A DNA stretch of 47,880 bases, taken from Flavobacteriia bacterium (GTDB lineage Bacteria > Bacteroidota > Bacteroidia > Flavobacteriales_D > Crocinitomicaceae). The notes beneath the pieces are model-generated. The model saw only the letters and a list, made by a program, of their open reading frames with translations. It was not told the DNA's origin and did no database searches. The stretch is from NCBI GenBank assembly GCA_947446925.1, contig CANFHU010000020.1:1-47880 (forward strand), in the 5' to 3' direction. Below are positions 24,755-33,261 of the stretch, piece by piece; the stretch's first letter is position 1, and each line of letters begins with the position of its first letter. Made by a program: the position numbers and the translations under genes.

Positions 24755-26737
24755 ATGAACAAAATTAGATTAATTTGTCTATTCTCTATTTTATTCTTCT
24801 TAACAAATACTGTTTCGGCTACCGTAATTGATAGTTTGAAGCGTGAATTAAAAAAATCGAAAGAAGATACAAACAAGGTGAATTTATTAATAAATATTGC
24901 AGATAATTATTACAATTTAAATTTACAAACAGCTAGAAATTATGCTAAACAATCTTTAAAATTAGCGACCAGATTAAATTACACACATGGTAGAGTAAGT
25001 AGTTTAAATTTAATTGGTTCGACGTATGATGATCAAGGTGAATATAACTTAGCGTTGGAGAGTTTTAAAAAATCACTTAGTGTACCCAATAATACTAATA
25101 GTTTTGATTTAGCTCAATTATATGTAGGTTTAGGAAACATATATTTAACAAAAGCAGATTATTCCGAAGCAATAAACTATTATACTAAAGCAGTTCACTT
25201 ATTTGGAGATAAGTTCAATCAACATAATAAAGCAATTATTTTGATGAATATTGGATTGGTTTTTAAAAAGCAAGAGAATTATAAAAAAGCATTGTTTTAT
25301 AATGAAAAAGCATTAGCAATATTCCTGAAGCAAACTAATAGTGAATATGAAATTATTGATCTTGAAAATAATATAGCCGCAATCTATTTACTTCAAAAAA
25401 AGTATTCTAAACTTATTAATTTATGCATATCAATAATAAATAAAAGCGAAAAAATTCAATATAAATATGGAGTTGCAAATGCAAGTATTTATTTAGGCTT
25501 AGTTTATACAGAAAAATCCTTGTTTAATAAGGCAATTCATTATTTCACGAATTCTATAACCATCAATAAAGAGATAGATAATTCATTTGGACTTTCACAT
25601 GCATATAGTGGATTAAGTGATGTTTATGCAAAAACAAACCAAAACGAATTAGCTATAAGTTACTTAAAAAAAGCAATGTCTATTTTTAAAGAGAAAAACA
25701 TGCTTGAAGAACTTGAAGGCGCCAACCTAAAACTTTCAAAAATCTACAAAAAAAAGAAGCTGTTTCAGGATGCATTATATTACTATGAAATTTATTCGAA
25801 ATTAAAAGATTCAATCTACAATGAAGTAAATGCACAAAAAGTTAATGATGCACTTACTAAGTATGAATCAGAAAAAAAGGAGAAAGCTATTGTCTTACTT
25901 CAGACGAATATCCGAAATAAGAAAAAAGATCAAGAAATCTTAAATGCCAAAATTAAAAATAGAAATAATATCCTAATTGGTGTTTCTAGTGTATTTGTAT
26001 TATTGCTAATTACTCTGTATTTACTCAATACAAGAAGAAAATTGATTTTGAAAAATAAATACCAAGAAGAATTAAATCTACAACGAAACATTACAACTAA
26101 AGCAATAGTCCAAGCAGAAGAAAAAGAACAAACGCGTATTGCGAAAGATTTACACGATAGTATTGGTACATTTTTATCAACACTTAAAATTAATCTTCAA
26201 TTGTTTCACGAATTTATACCAACCCAAAAATTCGACATCTACAAAAATGCCCTAAGTTTAATCGATCAAATTACCTCAGAACTTAGAAATATTATGCGGA
26301 ATTTATCCAATGAAGTACTAAATAATCAAGGGATTAGTCAAGCAGTTAAGGAATTAGTAGATCAAACAAATGAATTAAAAGCAACAAAAATTGAGTTTCA
26401 TATTGTTGGTGAAATACAACGTTTAGATGAAAATACCGAACACAATCTATATAGAATAACCCAAGAATTATTTAATAATTGTCTAAAATATGCTAATTCT
26501 AATCGCGTTTCATTTCAACTTATAGAAGAAGAAAATTCTATTGTTCTTATGTATGAAGATGATGGGGTGGGATTTGATATTTCAAACTTAAATGATTTAA
26601 ACCCAAACCAAGGAATGGGTTTGAAAAATATATCCAATCGTGTTCACTTTTTAGATGGTACGATACATATTGAGTCAACACCAAATAGTGGTACAGTTTT
26701 TATTATCGAAGTTCCAAAAAGTATAAGTAAAATTTAG
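24755..26737 (+). CDS. TPR-containing membrane histidine kinase (HisKA_3 type)
   Basis: 660 residues. A signal peptide (1-22, ending VSA) precedes about six to seven tetratricopeptide repeats (roughly 35-350), a coiled coil, a single membrane span near 404-424 (ILIGVSSVFVLLLITLYLL), the HisKA_3 dimerisation helix with phosphoacceptor H467 (KDLHDSIG), and an HATPase_c domain (ELFNNCLKYANS, EDDGVGFD, GMGLKNISNR). The periplasmic TPRs would sense a protein or peptide. LuxR-type response regulators usually pair with such kinases, but none is in the window, so it is an orphan. Confidence 0.9.
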   Translation: MNKIRLICLFSILFFLTNTVSATVIDSLKRELKKSKEDTNKVNLLINIADNYYNLNLQTARNYAKQSLKLATRLNYTHGRVSSLNLIGSTYDDQGEYNLALESFKKSLSVPNNTNSFDLAQLYVGLGNIYLTKADYSEAINYYTKAVHLFGDKFNQHNKAIILMNIGLVFKKQENYKKALFYNEKALAIFLKQTNSEYEIIDLENNIAAIYLLQKKYSKLINLCISIINKSEKIQYKYGVANASIYLGLVYTEKSLFNKAIHYFTNSITINKEIDNSFGLSHAYSGLSDVYAKTNQNELAISYLKKAMSIFKEKNMLEELEGANLKLSKIYKKKKLFQDALYYYEIYSKLKDSIYNEVNAQKVNDALTKYESEKKEKAIVLLQTNIRNKKKDQEILNAKIKNRNNILIGVSSVFVLLLITLYLLNTRRKLILKNKYQEELNLQRNITTKAIVQAEEKEQTRIAKDLHDSIGTFLSTLKINLQLFHEFIPTQKFDIYKNALSLIDQITSELRNIMRNLSNEVLNNQGISQAVKELVDQTNELKATKIEFHIVGEIQRLDENTEHNLYRITQELFNNCLKYANSNRVSFQLIEEENSIVLMYEDDGVGFDISNLNDLNPNQGMGLKNISNRVHFLDGTIHIESTPNSGTVFIIEVPKSISKI

Positions 26738-26827
26738 GTCGTTGAATAATTAAACATTAGCACATAAAATTTAAAACGTTCTTCCAATCCATTTTAGTAT
26801 TTTTACTTTTTAAAAAATCCATCAACC

Positions 26828-27862
26828 ATGTCTGAAAAACGTACTGATATCAAAGATTTAGGTGAATTTGGCCTTATCGACACCTTAACAAAAAACTTCA
26901 CAACACACGTTTCAACCACATTAAAAGGTGTAGGAGATGATGCTGCAGTAATTTCTATTTCGGAAACAGAAGCAATGTTAGTGTCAACCGATATGTTGGT
27001 GGAAGGGATTCACTTCAATTTGATGTACACCCCTTTAATGCATTTGGGGTATAAATCGGTAGTGGTTAATTTATCCGATATCTACGCGATGAATGGTAAA
27101 CCAACGCAGATTACAGTGTCATTTGCAGTCTCTAGTCGTTTTCCATTGGAAGCTTTAGAAGAATTATATGCTGGCATCAAAAAAGCATGTGATTTTTATC
27201 AAGTAGACCTTGTCGGTGGAGATACAACTTCTTCTTTATCTGGATTAGTAATAAGTATTACAGCGTTAGGAACAGCAAACAAAAAAGACATTGTATACCG
27301 AGGTGGTGCCAAAGAATACGACTTAGTAGTTGTTTCTGGAGATCTTGGTGGAGCGTACATGGGACTACAATTGTTAGAGCGTGAACGTGAAGTGTTTAAA
27401 GCGAATCCAAATATTCAGCCAGATTTAGACGGTCACGATTATTTATTAGAACGTCAATTAAAACCGGAAGCACGTAAAGACGTGATTTCTTTCTTGAAAG
27501 AATTGGAAGTAGTTCCAACGTCGATGATAGATATTTCAGACGGTTTGGCTTCCGAGTTGTTTCATATTTGTAAAGCAAGTAATGTTGGATGTACGATTTA
27601 TGATGATCGCGTTCCGTTAGATGCAAAAACATCCATGGCAGCCATTGAATTTAACATTGATCCAATTACTGCTGCGTTGAATGGTGGTGAAGATTATGAA
27701 TTATTGTTTACCGTAAAACAAGAAGATTACGAAAAAGTAGCAGCGAATCCTCATTTCACCGTGATTGGACACATTACAGATCACGCAAGCGGATTGAATT
27801 TAGTGGATAAACATGGTGCTGTAGTTCCTATGCAGGCACAAGGTTGGAATCATTTTGAATAG
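26828..27862 (+). CDS. thiL: Thiamine-monophosphate kinase
   Basis: 344 residues. The N-terminal ATP-binding half has GVGDDAAVI, STDMLVEGIHFN and NLSDIYAMNGKP, and the AIR-synthase C-terminal half has DLVGGDTTSS, SGDLGGAYMG, ISDGLASELFHI and NGGEDYELLFTV; these are the ThiL hallmarks. It phosphorylates thiamine monophosphate to the diphosphate cofactor. A small basic gene begins 4 bases after its stop and is probably cotranscribed. No other thi genes are here. Confidence 0.95.
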   Translation: MSEKRTDIKDLGEFGLIDTLTKNFTTHVSTTLKGVGDDAAVISISETEAMLVSTDMLVEGIHFNLMYTPLMHLGYKSVVVNLSDIYAMNGKPTQITVSFAVSSRFPLEALEELYAGIKKACDFYQVDLVGGDTTSSLSGLVISITALGTANKKDIVYRGGAKEYDLVVVSGDLGGAYMGLQLLEREREVFKANPNIQPDLDGHDYLLERQLKPEARKDVISFLKELEVVPTSMIDISDGLASELFHICKASNVGCTIYDDRVPLDAKTSMAAIEFNIDPITAALNGGEDYELLFTVKQEDYEKVAANPHFTVIGHITDHASGLNLVDKHGAVVPMQAQGWNHFE

Positions 27863-27866
27863 TTAA

Positions 27867-28016
27867 ATGGCGAAGCAAAAAAATACCGAAAACAAAAAAC
27901 TCCATTCGAAGTTGTTGGAACAAAAAAAGAATAAGAAACAAAGTCAGAAAGAAGCAAACAAAGCACGCATTCGACTAATGAATCAGATGGCGAATAAAAA
28001 TAAAGAAACAGAGTAA
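27867..28016 (+). CDS. Small basic protein, 49 residues
   Basis: ATG at 27867 starts 4 bases after the thiL stop. The product (MAKQKNTENKKLHSKLLEQ, then KKNKKQSQKEANKARIRLMN, QMANKNKETE) is rich in Lys, Gln and Asn and should be one long helix. No domain is recognised. The tight spacing after thiL and the following terminator-bearing gap support expression. Like the 39-residue protein at 9099, it could bind nucleic acid, but this is only a charge argument. Confidence 0.55.
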   Translation: MAKQKNTENKKLHSKLLEQKKNKKQSQKEANKARIRLMNQMANKNKETE

Positions 28017-28044
28017 GTTTTATAACTAGTCCTCATATTTTGGG

Positions 28045-28076
28045 TATTAAAAAAGCCAGAATAAATATCCTGGCTT
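28045..28076 (-). terminator. Intrinsic terminator of the deoxynucleoside kinase gene
   Basis: On the minus strand AAGCCAG pairs with CTGGCTT (28076-28053) around a 10-base loop, followed by TTTT. It lies about 20 bases after the kinase stop at 28097. Confidence 0.75.
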
Positions 28077-28096
28077 ATCAACATAAGAATTTTTAT

Positions 28097-28711
28097 CTAA
28101 AATAATCCATTAATCTCTGCGTCAATCGCATTAATAATCTTTCCTAAATCCTCTTGGTTCTCAGGAAAACGGTTATTATCAATGTCGATGATCAATAATT
28201 TTCCTTTATCATACGTAGAAATCCATGCTTCGTAACGTTCATTTAAACGCTTCAAGTAATCAATACGGATACTTTCTTCGTAATCTCTTCCACGTAATTG
28301 AATTTGATGTACCAAGGTTGGAACACTCGCACGTAAATAAATTAATAAATCAGGAGCAGAAACAAACGATTCAATGAGGTTAAATAAAGAGAAATAATTT
28401 TCAAAATCACGTGTTGTCATTAAGCCCATGGAATGTAAGTTTGGCGCAAAAATGAACGCATCTTCGTAGATTGTTCGGTCTTGAATCACCATCGCATTTG
28501 TTTGCTTAATTTCTTGAATTTGCGTAAAACGACTATTTAAATAATATATCTGTAAGTTGAAGGACCAACGTTGCATATCTTCATAGAAATCATTCAAATA
28601 TGGATTTTGTTCTACATCTTCGAAATGTGTTTGCCACCCGTAATGTTTGGCTAACATCTGCGTCAAAGTCGTTTTACCTGCTCCAATATTTCCTGCTACT
28701 GCTATATGCAT
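28097..28711 (-). CDS. Deoxynucleoside kinase
   Basis: 204 residues, typical of bacterial dNK/dAK-dGK proteins. The P-loop GNIGAGKT spans residues 7-14. DRTIYEDAFIFA is the D-R-S/T-like catalytic motif, and RGRDYEESI with ERYEAW is the LID arginine region. It phosphorylates deoxynucleosides (salvage of dA/dG or dT; the exact preference cannot be read). A -7 element TATATTTG on the minus strand at 28749-28742 lies 31 bases upstream of the ATG. It is flanked by its own terminator, so it is a single-gene unit. Confidence 0.88.
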   Translation of the reverse strand: MHIAVAGNIGAGKTTLTQMLAKHYGWQTHFEDVEQNPYLNDFYEDMQRWSFNLQIYYLNSRFTQIQEIKQTNAMVIQDRTIYEDAFIFAPNLHSMGLMTTRDFENYFSLFNLIESFVSAPDLLIYLRASVPTLVHQIQLRGRDYEESIRIDYLKRLNERYEAWISTYDKGKLLIIDIDNNRFPENQEDLGKIINAIDAEINGLF

Positions 28712-28741
28712 TGTTTCCTGATTTTAAAATTCTACGAACTT

Positions 28742-28749
28742 CAAATATA
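28742..28749 (-). promoter_or_regulatory. -7 promoter element of the deoxynucleoside kinase gene
   Basis: The minus strand reads TATATTTG, an exact TAnnTTTG match, 31 bases before the ATG at 28711. Confidence 0.5.
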
Positions 28750-28770
28750 GGAAATCTAACGTGTTCTTTT

Positions 28771-29574
28771 TTATTTCTGAAAAGAAAATTTTGAAAGTTT
28801 ATTTTTTTCTAGAAAATAGAAAAATGCTCCTTGTTTTTTGAATTGTATAATGTCTCTATTAGGAAGTGAAAGGAATAGAGGAATAGGTTCTTTTTCGCTG
28901 TAAGCAAGGATTTTATCTCCGCACAAGACATATATAATGTTTTTTTCAATATGCATATATGTTCCTATTTGATTGGAGATAAAGTCAATTAAATTTCCGT
29001 AATTATCTAGTTTGTAAATTCCTTTTGTTTTATCATATAAATACAAAAAATTCCCTTCTTCTATCAATTGTGTCACTTCATTGTAGCCGAGTAAACTTTT
29101 TAAATTTTCTATCTTTACGCTTTGTTGGTTATTCGTAGAAAGTAATTCCAATGTTGAATTTTCCTGGTCGTACACCCAAAATTTATTATTTTGAAAGGAT
29201 GCAGAAAATGTTTGTACATAATTCAAACTAAAGGTACTTAAATCAAAATTTTCTCCTTGAAATGTTAGACTATTATCTAACACACCAACTAATTGCTGTT
29301 CTTCCGAAAAAAACAAAATTTTCATCGGGTTTCTTGCATCTAATTTTGAGATATTTCCAATGGTTTTAATACTCTGTGTAAATAATAAATTTCCTTTTGG
29401 ATCGTATTTTTTGAGTTGGTTTGCTTCAACAATAATTGTATTGCCAATTTCATCGATATCCCAAGCTGTGCTGAGAGTGATTAATGAAGATAAAGGGATG
29501 AAGTTGGAAGAATCCTGAGAAAAGCCAAAGAACGAAAAAAATGAGAGGAGTATAAGCATGTGAAATTTTCTCAT
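28771..29574 (-). CDS. Exported beta-propeller-like hypothetical protein
   Basis: 267 residues with a signal peptide (1-19, ending FGFSQ). The mature part consists of repeated short strands with the spacing of propeller blades (VEANQLKKYDPKGNLLF, WVYDQENSTLELLS, YLYDKTKGIYKLDNYGN, ILAYSEKEPIPLF). No catalytic residues stand out; a scaffold or sensor role is possible. Its ATG overlaps the stop of the GH3-like gene by 4 bases, indicating translational coupling, though one product is exported and the other is cytoplasmic. Confidence 0.65.
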   Translation of the reverse strand: MRKFHMLILLSFFSFFGFSQDSSNFIPLSSLITLSTAWDIDEIGNTIIVEANQLKKYDPKGNLLFTQSIKTIGNISKLDARNPMKILFFSEEQQLVGVLDNSLTFQGENFDLSTFSLNYVQTFSASFQNNKFWVYDQENSTLELLSTNNQQSVKIENLKSLLGYNEVTQLIEEGNFLYLYDKTKGIYKLDNYGNLIDFISNQIGTYMHIEKNIIYVLCGDKILAYSEKEPIPLFLSLPNRDIIQFKKQGAFFYFLEKNKLSKFSFQK

Positions 29575-31091
29575 GCTTGAGCATTTATTAAGGTTAAAAC
29601 TTCCTCCAGAATATTACGGTCATTACTCAGTCTTGGAACTTTATTTTGTCCACCTAACTTGCCTTTTCCTTGTAACCAACGATCAAAAGTTCCGTTAGGT
29701 AAAATTTGAATAATAGGTAATGCAAGTGCTAAATCTTTCATTCGTTTTGCGTCGTAATCGGAATTGATGTTGCGAAGTTCTTTATCTAAGGAAACCCTAA
29801 ACTGTTCAATATCATTTGGTTCTTGTGCAAATTCTATTAGCCATTCGTGTCCTCCTTTGGACGAATCTTCCATGAATTTTGGACCGACAGTGTATTCTTT
29901 TAAAGTCGCGTTTGTTTGTTTACATGCTAATGAAATTGCTTTTTCAGCATTGTCAACGATTACTTCTTCGCCAAAACAATTGATAAAACTTTGTGTTCGA
30001 CCTGTAATTTTGAATTTATAAGGCAGTAGGGAAGTGAATGAAATTGTGTCACCCAAAATATATCTCCATAAACCGCCATTTGTTGATATTACTAGCGCGT
30101 AATTTGTATTCACAGTTACATCTGCTAGTGATAAAACGTTTTTACTTTGAACTCCATCAAACGAATCCATCGGAATAAATTCGTAGAAAATCCCATAGTC
30201 TAACATCAACAATAAATCATCACTTTCAGGGTTGTCTTGAATGCCAAAAAATCCTTCAGAAGCATTATACGTTTCGATATAATGCATAGATGGGTCAGGT
30301 ATAAGACGTTCGAATTCTTTTTTATAGGGTTGAAAACTAACGCCACCATGCATGAATAATTCTAAATTAGGCCAAACTTCCTTCAGGTTTTGTTTTCCAG
30401 TAATCTCTAAGATGCGATTGCATAATACAAGTGTCCAACTTGGAACGCCAGCGATGATACATACATCTTCTTGGATAGTTTGTTTCGCCATCTTATCCAA
30501 TTTCTTTTCCCAGTCGTCCATCAACGCTATTTCACGGGAAGGAGTTCTTCGAATTTCTGCCCACCAAGGAAGGTTTTTTACGATGATTGCTGAAAGATCT
30601 CCTAAATAGGAATTGATACCAATTGGATTTATTTTAGCGCTTCCCCCTATAATGAGGTGTTTAGCATTATATAATTTTCGGTTTGGATAGTTCGTGTAAT
30701 AAAGTGCAAGTAAATCTTTTCCACCCTTGTAATGACAATCGAATAGCGAGTCTTTGGTTACAGGGATAAACTTACTTCGGTCGGATGTTGTACCGGAGGA
30801 TTTAGCAAACCAACTCGTTGTCCCAGGCCAAAGTAAATTTTTGTCGCCGGCGATTAGTTTTTCAACGTCTGTTTTTAATTCCTCGTAAGTTTGTAAAGGA
30901 ACAGTTTCTTTAAACGTCTTGTAGTTGTTGATTTGCTTAAATTGGTATGTTTTACCAAAAGATGTATTCGCTGCATTATGAAGCATGCGAAAAAAAAGTT
31001 CTTCCTGAACTTCAAGTGGAAATTTTCGAAATAAATCGATTTGATGTATCCTTTTTTTGATTACCCATGAGAATAAAGCATTAAAAGGCAT
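29571..31091 (-). CDS. GH3-superfamily acyl-adenylate enzyme
   Basis: 506 residues, the length of the GH3 family first known as auxin-responsive plant proteins. The nucleotide-binding motif SSGTTSDRSKFIPV occupies residues 98-111, followed by LIIGGSAKIN, YNASEGFFGIQ (the second AMP motif) and ITGRTQSFINCFGEEVI. Plant members adenylate and amidate small acids; bacterial roles are largely unknown. It sits between a 34-residue membrane microprotein (38-base gap) and the propeller gene, probably one operon from the promoter at 31258. Confidence 0.85.
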   Translation of the reverse strand: MPFNALFSWVIKKRIHQIDLFRKFPLEVQEELFFRMLHNAANTSFGKTYQFKQINNYKTFKETVPLQTYEELKTDVEKLIAGDKNLLWPGTTSWFAKSSGTTSDRSKFIPVTKDSLFDCHYKGGKDLLALYYTNYPNRKLYNAKHLIIGGSAKINPIGINSYLGDLSAIIVKNLPWWAEIRRTPSREIALMDDWEKKLDKMAKQTIQEDVCIIAGVPSWTLVLCNRILEITGKQNLKEVWPNLELFMHGGVSFQPYKKEFERLIPDPSMHYIETYNASEGFFGIQDNPESDDLLLMLDYGIFYEFIPMDSFDGVQSKNVLSLADVTVNTNYALVISTNGGLWRYILGDTISFTSLLPYKFKITGRTQSFINCFGEEVIVDNAEKAISLACKQTNATLKEYTVGPKFMEDSSKGGHEWLIEFAQEPNDIEQFRVSLDKELRNINSDYDAKRMKDLALALPIIQILPNGTFDRWLQGKGKLGGQNKVPRLSNDRNILEEVLTLINAQA

Positions 31092-31129
31092 ACATAAAGT
31101 ACGTTAAATAAATAAACGAAGAGCGAGAT

Positions 31130-31234
31130 TTACCCCCAAATAATGATAGATGCTAATACGCCGATTACAATAATCGTGTAAATGAATCCTACTCCTTGAG
31201 TTGCTTTATCGAAAAAATTATCTGGATTTGACAT
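31130..31234 (-). CDS. 34-residue single-span membrane microprotein
   Basis: The frame runs from ATG 31234 to TAA 31130. The sequence MSNPDNFFDKATQGVGF is polar, followed by one membrane span (IYTIIVIGVLASIIIWG) ending at the C-terminus. A promoter -7 element (minus-strand TATATTTG, 31258-31251) lies 17 bases upstream of the ATG. The organisation (short polar N-terminus, one span) is that of regulatory membrane peptides. It is probably the first gene of the operon with the GH3-like enzyme. No family name is known to me. Confidence 0.6.
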   Translation of the reverse strand: MSNPDNFFDKATQGVGFIYTIIVIGVLASIIIWG

Positions 31235-31250
31235 AACTTTATTTTTTTTA

Positions 31251-31258
31251 CAAATATA
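31251..31258 (-). promoter_or_regulatory. -7 promoter element of the microprotein/GH3 operon
   Basis: The minus strand reads TATATTTG (TAnnTTTG), 17 bases before the microprotein ATG at 31234. Confidence 0.5.
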
Positions 31259-31320
31259 ATAAAATGAGTTAAAATTATGAATTATGTGTTATAAAATATT
31301 AATGCATAATGCACAAACTT

Positions 31321-31836
31321 TTATCCTTTCAACTTCTTCACGATTCCAGTAGTCGAAAAACCTTCCTCTAAATCAATGACTGCTACATCACCTCCGTGAG
31401 CACGAACGATGTCTGATCCAACAATATATTTTTTTGAATTTTTATCTGTTTCATATGGATCATAATCAGCACCTTTTACAAGTACGTCTGGTGTCAGTTC
31501 TTTGATTAACTTCTCTGGCGTATCTCCTTCAAATAGTATAACAAGATCCACAAAAGTCAAAGATGCTAAAAGCGTTTGACGTGCATCCTCAGGGTTAATC
31601 GGCCTTTCAGCCCCTTTCCCTTGATTACGCACGGAAGTGTCTGAATTTATCCCTACTACTAAACGATTACCCAGGTCCGCAGCTTTAGCAAGGTAGGTAA
31701 CATGTCCTTTGTGTAGGATATCAAAACAACCATTTGTAAAAACGATGGTTTCACCTTTCATTTTCCAAATGCCAATTTTACGTTTAGCTTCTTCTAATGT
31801 AACGATACGAGATCTTAAAAAATCAATTTTTGACAT
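31321..31836 (-). CDS. rfaE2: D-glycero-beta-D-manno-heptose 1-phosphate adenylyltransferase
   Basis: 171 residues. The nucleotidyltransferase motif TNGCFDILHKGHVTYL includes HKGH (residues 42-45), followed by VVGINSDTSVR and a conserved RP-NPEDAR. The ISSTTGIV-like end (GFSTTGIVKKLKG) matches the RfaE C-terminal domain; the kinase domain is absent, so this is the single-domain RfaE2 form. It makes ADP-heptose for lipopolysaccharide inner core. Its start overlaps the flippase-like gene by 14 bases, continuing the panC-panD-flippase-rfaE2 gene line. Confidence 0.92.
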   Translation of the reverse strand: MSKIDFLRSRIVTLEEAKRKIGIWKMKGETIVFTNGCFDILHKGHVTYLAKAADLGNRLVVGINSDTSVRNQGKGAERPINPEDARQTLLASLTFVDLVILFEGDTPEKLIKELTPDVLVKGADYDPYETDKNSKKYIVGSDIVRAHGGDVAVIDLEEGFSTTGIVKKLKG

Positions 31837-32845
31837 CTTCTTTGGAGAAATTTTTAGGTAAAAAGATAAATGAAAGTAGACCTAATAATACTAACATCAA
31901 TGTTTGGGAAGCCCAAATAATCATACCTAATGCGTTTCCTATTGCAAGTGCATTTGGTAGTTTATCTTGTAATACGAGTTGAACAACCATTGCAATCAAT
32001 AAAGGAAAAACACCGAGTCCCCCATTAGTAAAAATAATACCTAACGAACCCGCTATAAATCCTAATAAAATCCCACTAAAAGGAAAGTCTTTGGTTTCTT
32101 CTAAAGCAAAAAATGCAATGCCAAAATACCCAATATAGGATACCCAAATAAATAGTGTGTGAAACAAATAGCCAGAAGGGTTTTTGGTCTTGAAAATAGA
32201 TAATAGTCCTTCAAAAATATCTTTGATAAAACCAATCACTTTTTGACGAAGTGCCGGTTTGTATTTCATGAAAACAAGTAAGCCAATTCCTCCAGCGACA
32301 ATTATACCGTAGATAACTAATTTCCAGGGGAAAGCATTTGGGTTATTGGTTTGTTTTCCTCCAAATTTTATTGATATTTCATGGAAAATTCTGAAAAAAT
32401 TATCCATGCCAAGAAGTGCAGTAAGTCCTGCTACAAGCAATAGCATAACGAAATCAACTGCGCGCTCAGCGATAATTGTTCCGAAAGATTTGGTGAAAGG
32501 TACACCTTCAGAACGGTAAAGCATTGCAGAACGAGAAGCTTCTCCCGCACGAGGAATGGTAAGGTTTATGATATAGCCAATCATCATGGAGTGATATCGA
32601 TTCCAAAAAGAGGTTTTGTATCCTAATGGTTCAAGCATATATTTCCAGCGATATGCACGTGATGCGAATGCTAATATAGAAAGGAGCATAGAAAGTATGA
32701 TCCATTTATAATCTGCTTTGTCTATCGCTTGATAAAAAATTTCTTTTTCTGTTTTACCCATTTTAGCAAAGATGCTATACATTACATAGCAACCGAAGGC
32801 AAGAGGTAGAACAGTTTTTAAGATTTTTATCAGAATCGTTTTCAT
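31823..32845 (-). CDS. Flippase-like integral membrane protein (UPF0104/LPG_synthase_TM)
   Basis: 340 residues with about eight membrane spans. The family signature is seen in SRAYRWKYMLEPLG, YIINLTIPRAGEASRSAMLYRSEGVPFTKSFGTIIAERAVD and GIIFTNGGLGVFPLLIA, that is, the conserved P-R-x-G-E and G-x-G patterns of lysylphosphatidylglycerol flippase-like domains. It may move a lipid-linked molecule across the inner membrane. It starts 5 bases after panD and overlaps rfaE2, so it is part of one operon with both. Confidence 0.87.
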   Translation of the reverse strand: MKTILIKILKTVLPLAFGCYVMYSIFAKMGKTEKEIFYQAIDKADYKWIILSMLLSILAFASRAYRWKYMLEPLGYKTSFWNRYHSMMIGYIINLTIPRAGEASRSAMLYRSEGVPFTKSFGTIIAERAVDFVMLLLVAGLTALLGMDNFFRIFHEISIKFGGKQTNNPNAFPWKLVIYGIIVAGGIGLLVFMKYKPALRQKVIGFIKDIFEGLLSIFKTKNPSGYLFHTLFIWVSYIGYFGIAFFALEETKDFPFSGILLGFIAGSLGIIFTNGGLGVFPLLIAMVVQLVLQDKLPNALAIGNALGMIIWASQTLMLVLLGLLSFIFLPKNFSKEDVKN

Positions 32846-32849
32846 GGGG

Positions 32850-33200
32850 TTAAACGATCAAGTTCGTTTGTTCGTTTGGGAAAACTAAGGATGGTTTGAA
32901 TTTTTTAGCTTCTTCAAAATCCATGTATCCATAACCGATGATAATGATAGGATCTCCAACAGCTACTCGTCTAGCAGCGGGTCCATTCAGACAGATCGTA
33001 CCACTATTTGCGTCTCCTTTTATAACATAAGTTTCAAAGCGTTCACCATTGTTGATGTTCACAATTTGAACTTTTTCACCTTCAATGATATTGGAGGCGT
33101 CCATTAATGCTTCGTCAATGGTAATACTTCCGATATAATTTAAATCCGCTTGGGTAACGCGTACTCGGTGTATTTTGGATTTTACAACTTCAATCAACAT
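32850..33200 (-). CDS. panD: Aspartate 1-decarboxylase
   Basis: 116 residues, the usual proenzyme length. The self-cleavage site is G24-S25 in [10 protein letters not shown]25 becomes the pyruvoyl cofactor. K9 and H11 at the start, and the GPAARR segment, fit the active site. It makes beta-alanine from aspartate for pantothenate. It lies downstream of panC on the same strand with a 61-base gap that carries its own -7 element (TAAATTTG, minus strand 33227-33220). Confidence 0.95.
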   Translation of the reverse strand: MLIEVVKSKIHRVRVTQADLNYIGSITIDEALMDASNIIEGEKVQIVNINNGERFETYVIKGDANSGTICLNGPAARRVAVGDPIIIIGYGYMDFEEAKKFKPSLVFPNEQTNLIV

Positions 33201-33219
33201 AATTTTTTCTATTGCGACG

Positions 33220-33227
33220 CAAATTTA
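33220..33227 (-). promoter_or_regulatory. -7 promoter element of the panD/flippase/rfaE2 operon
   Basis: The minus strand reads TAAATTTG, matching TAnnTTTG, 20 bases before the panD ATG at 33200. Confidence 0.45.
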
Positions 33228-33261
33228 CAATAAATACTAGGAGATAATCATAAAACGCAAA

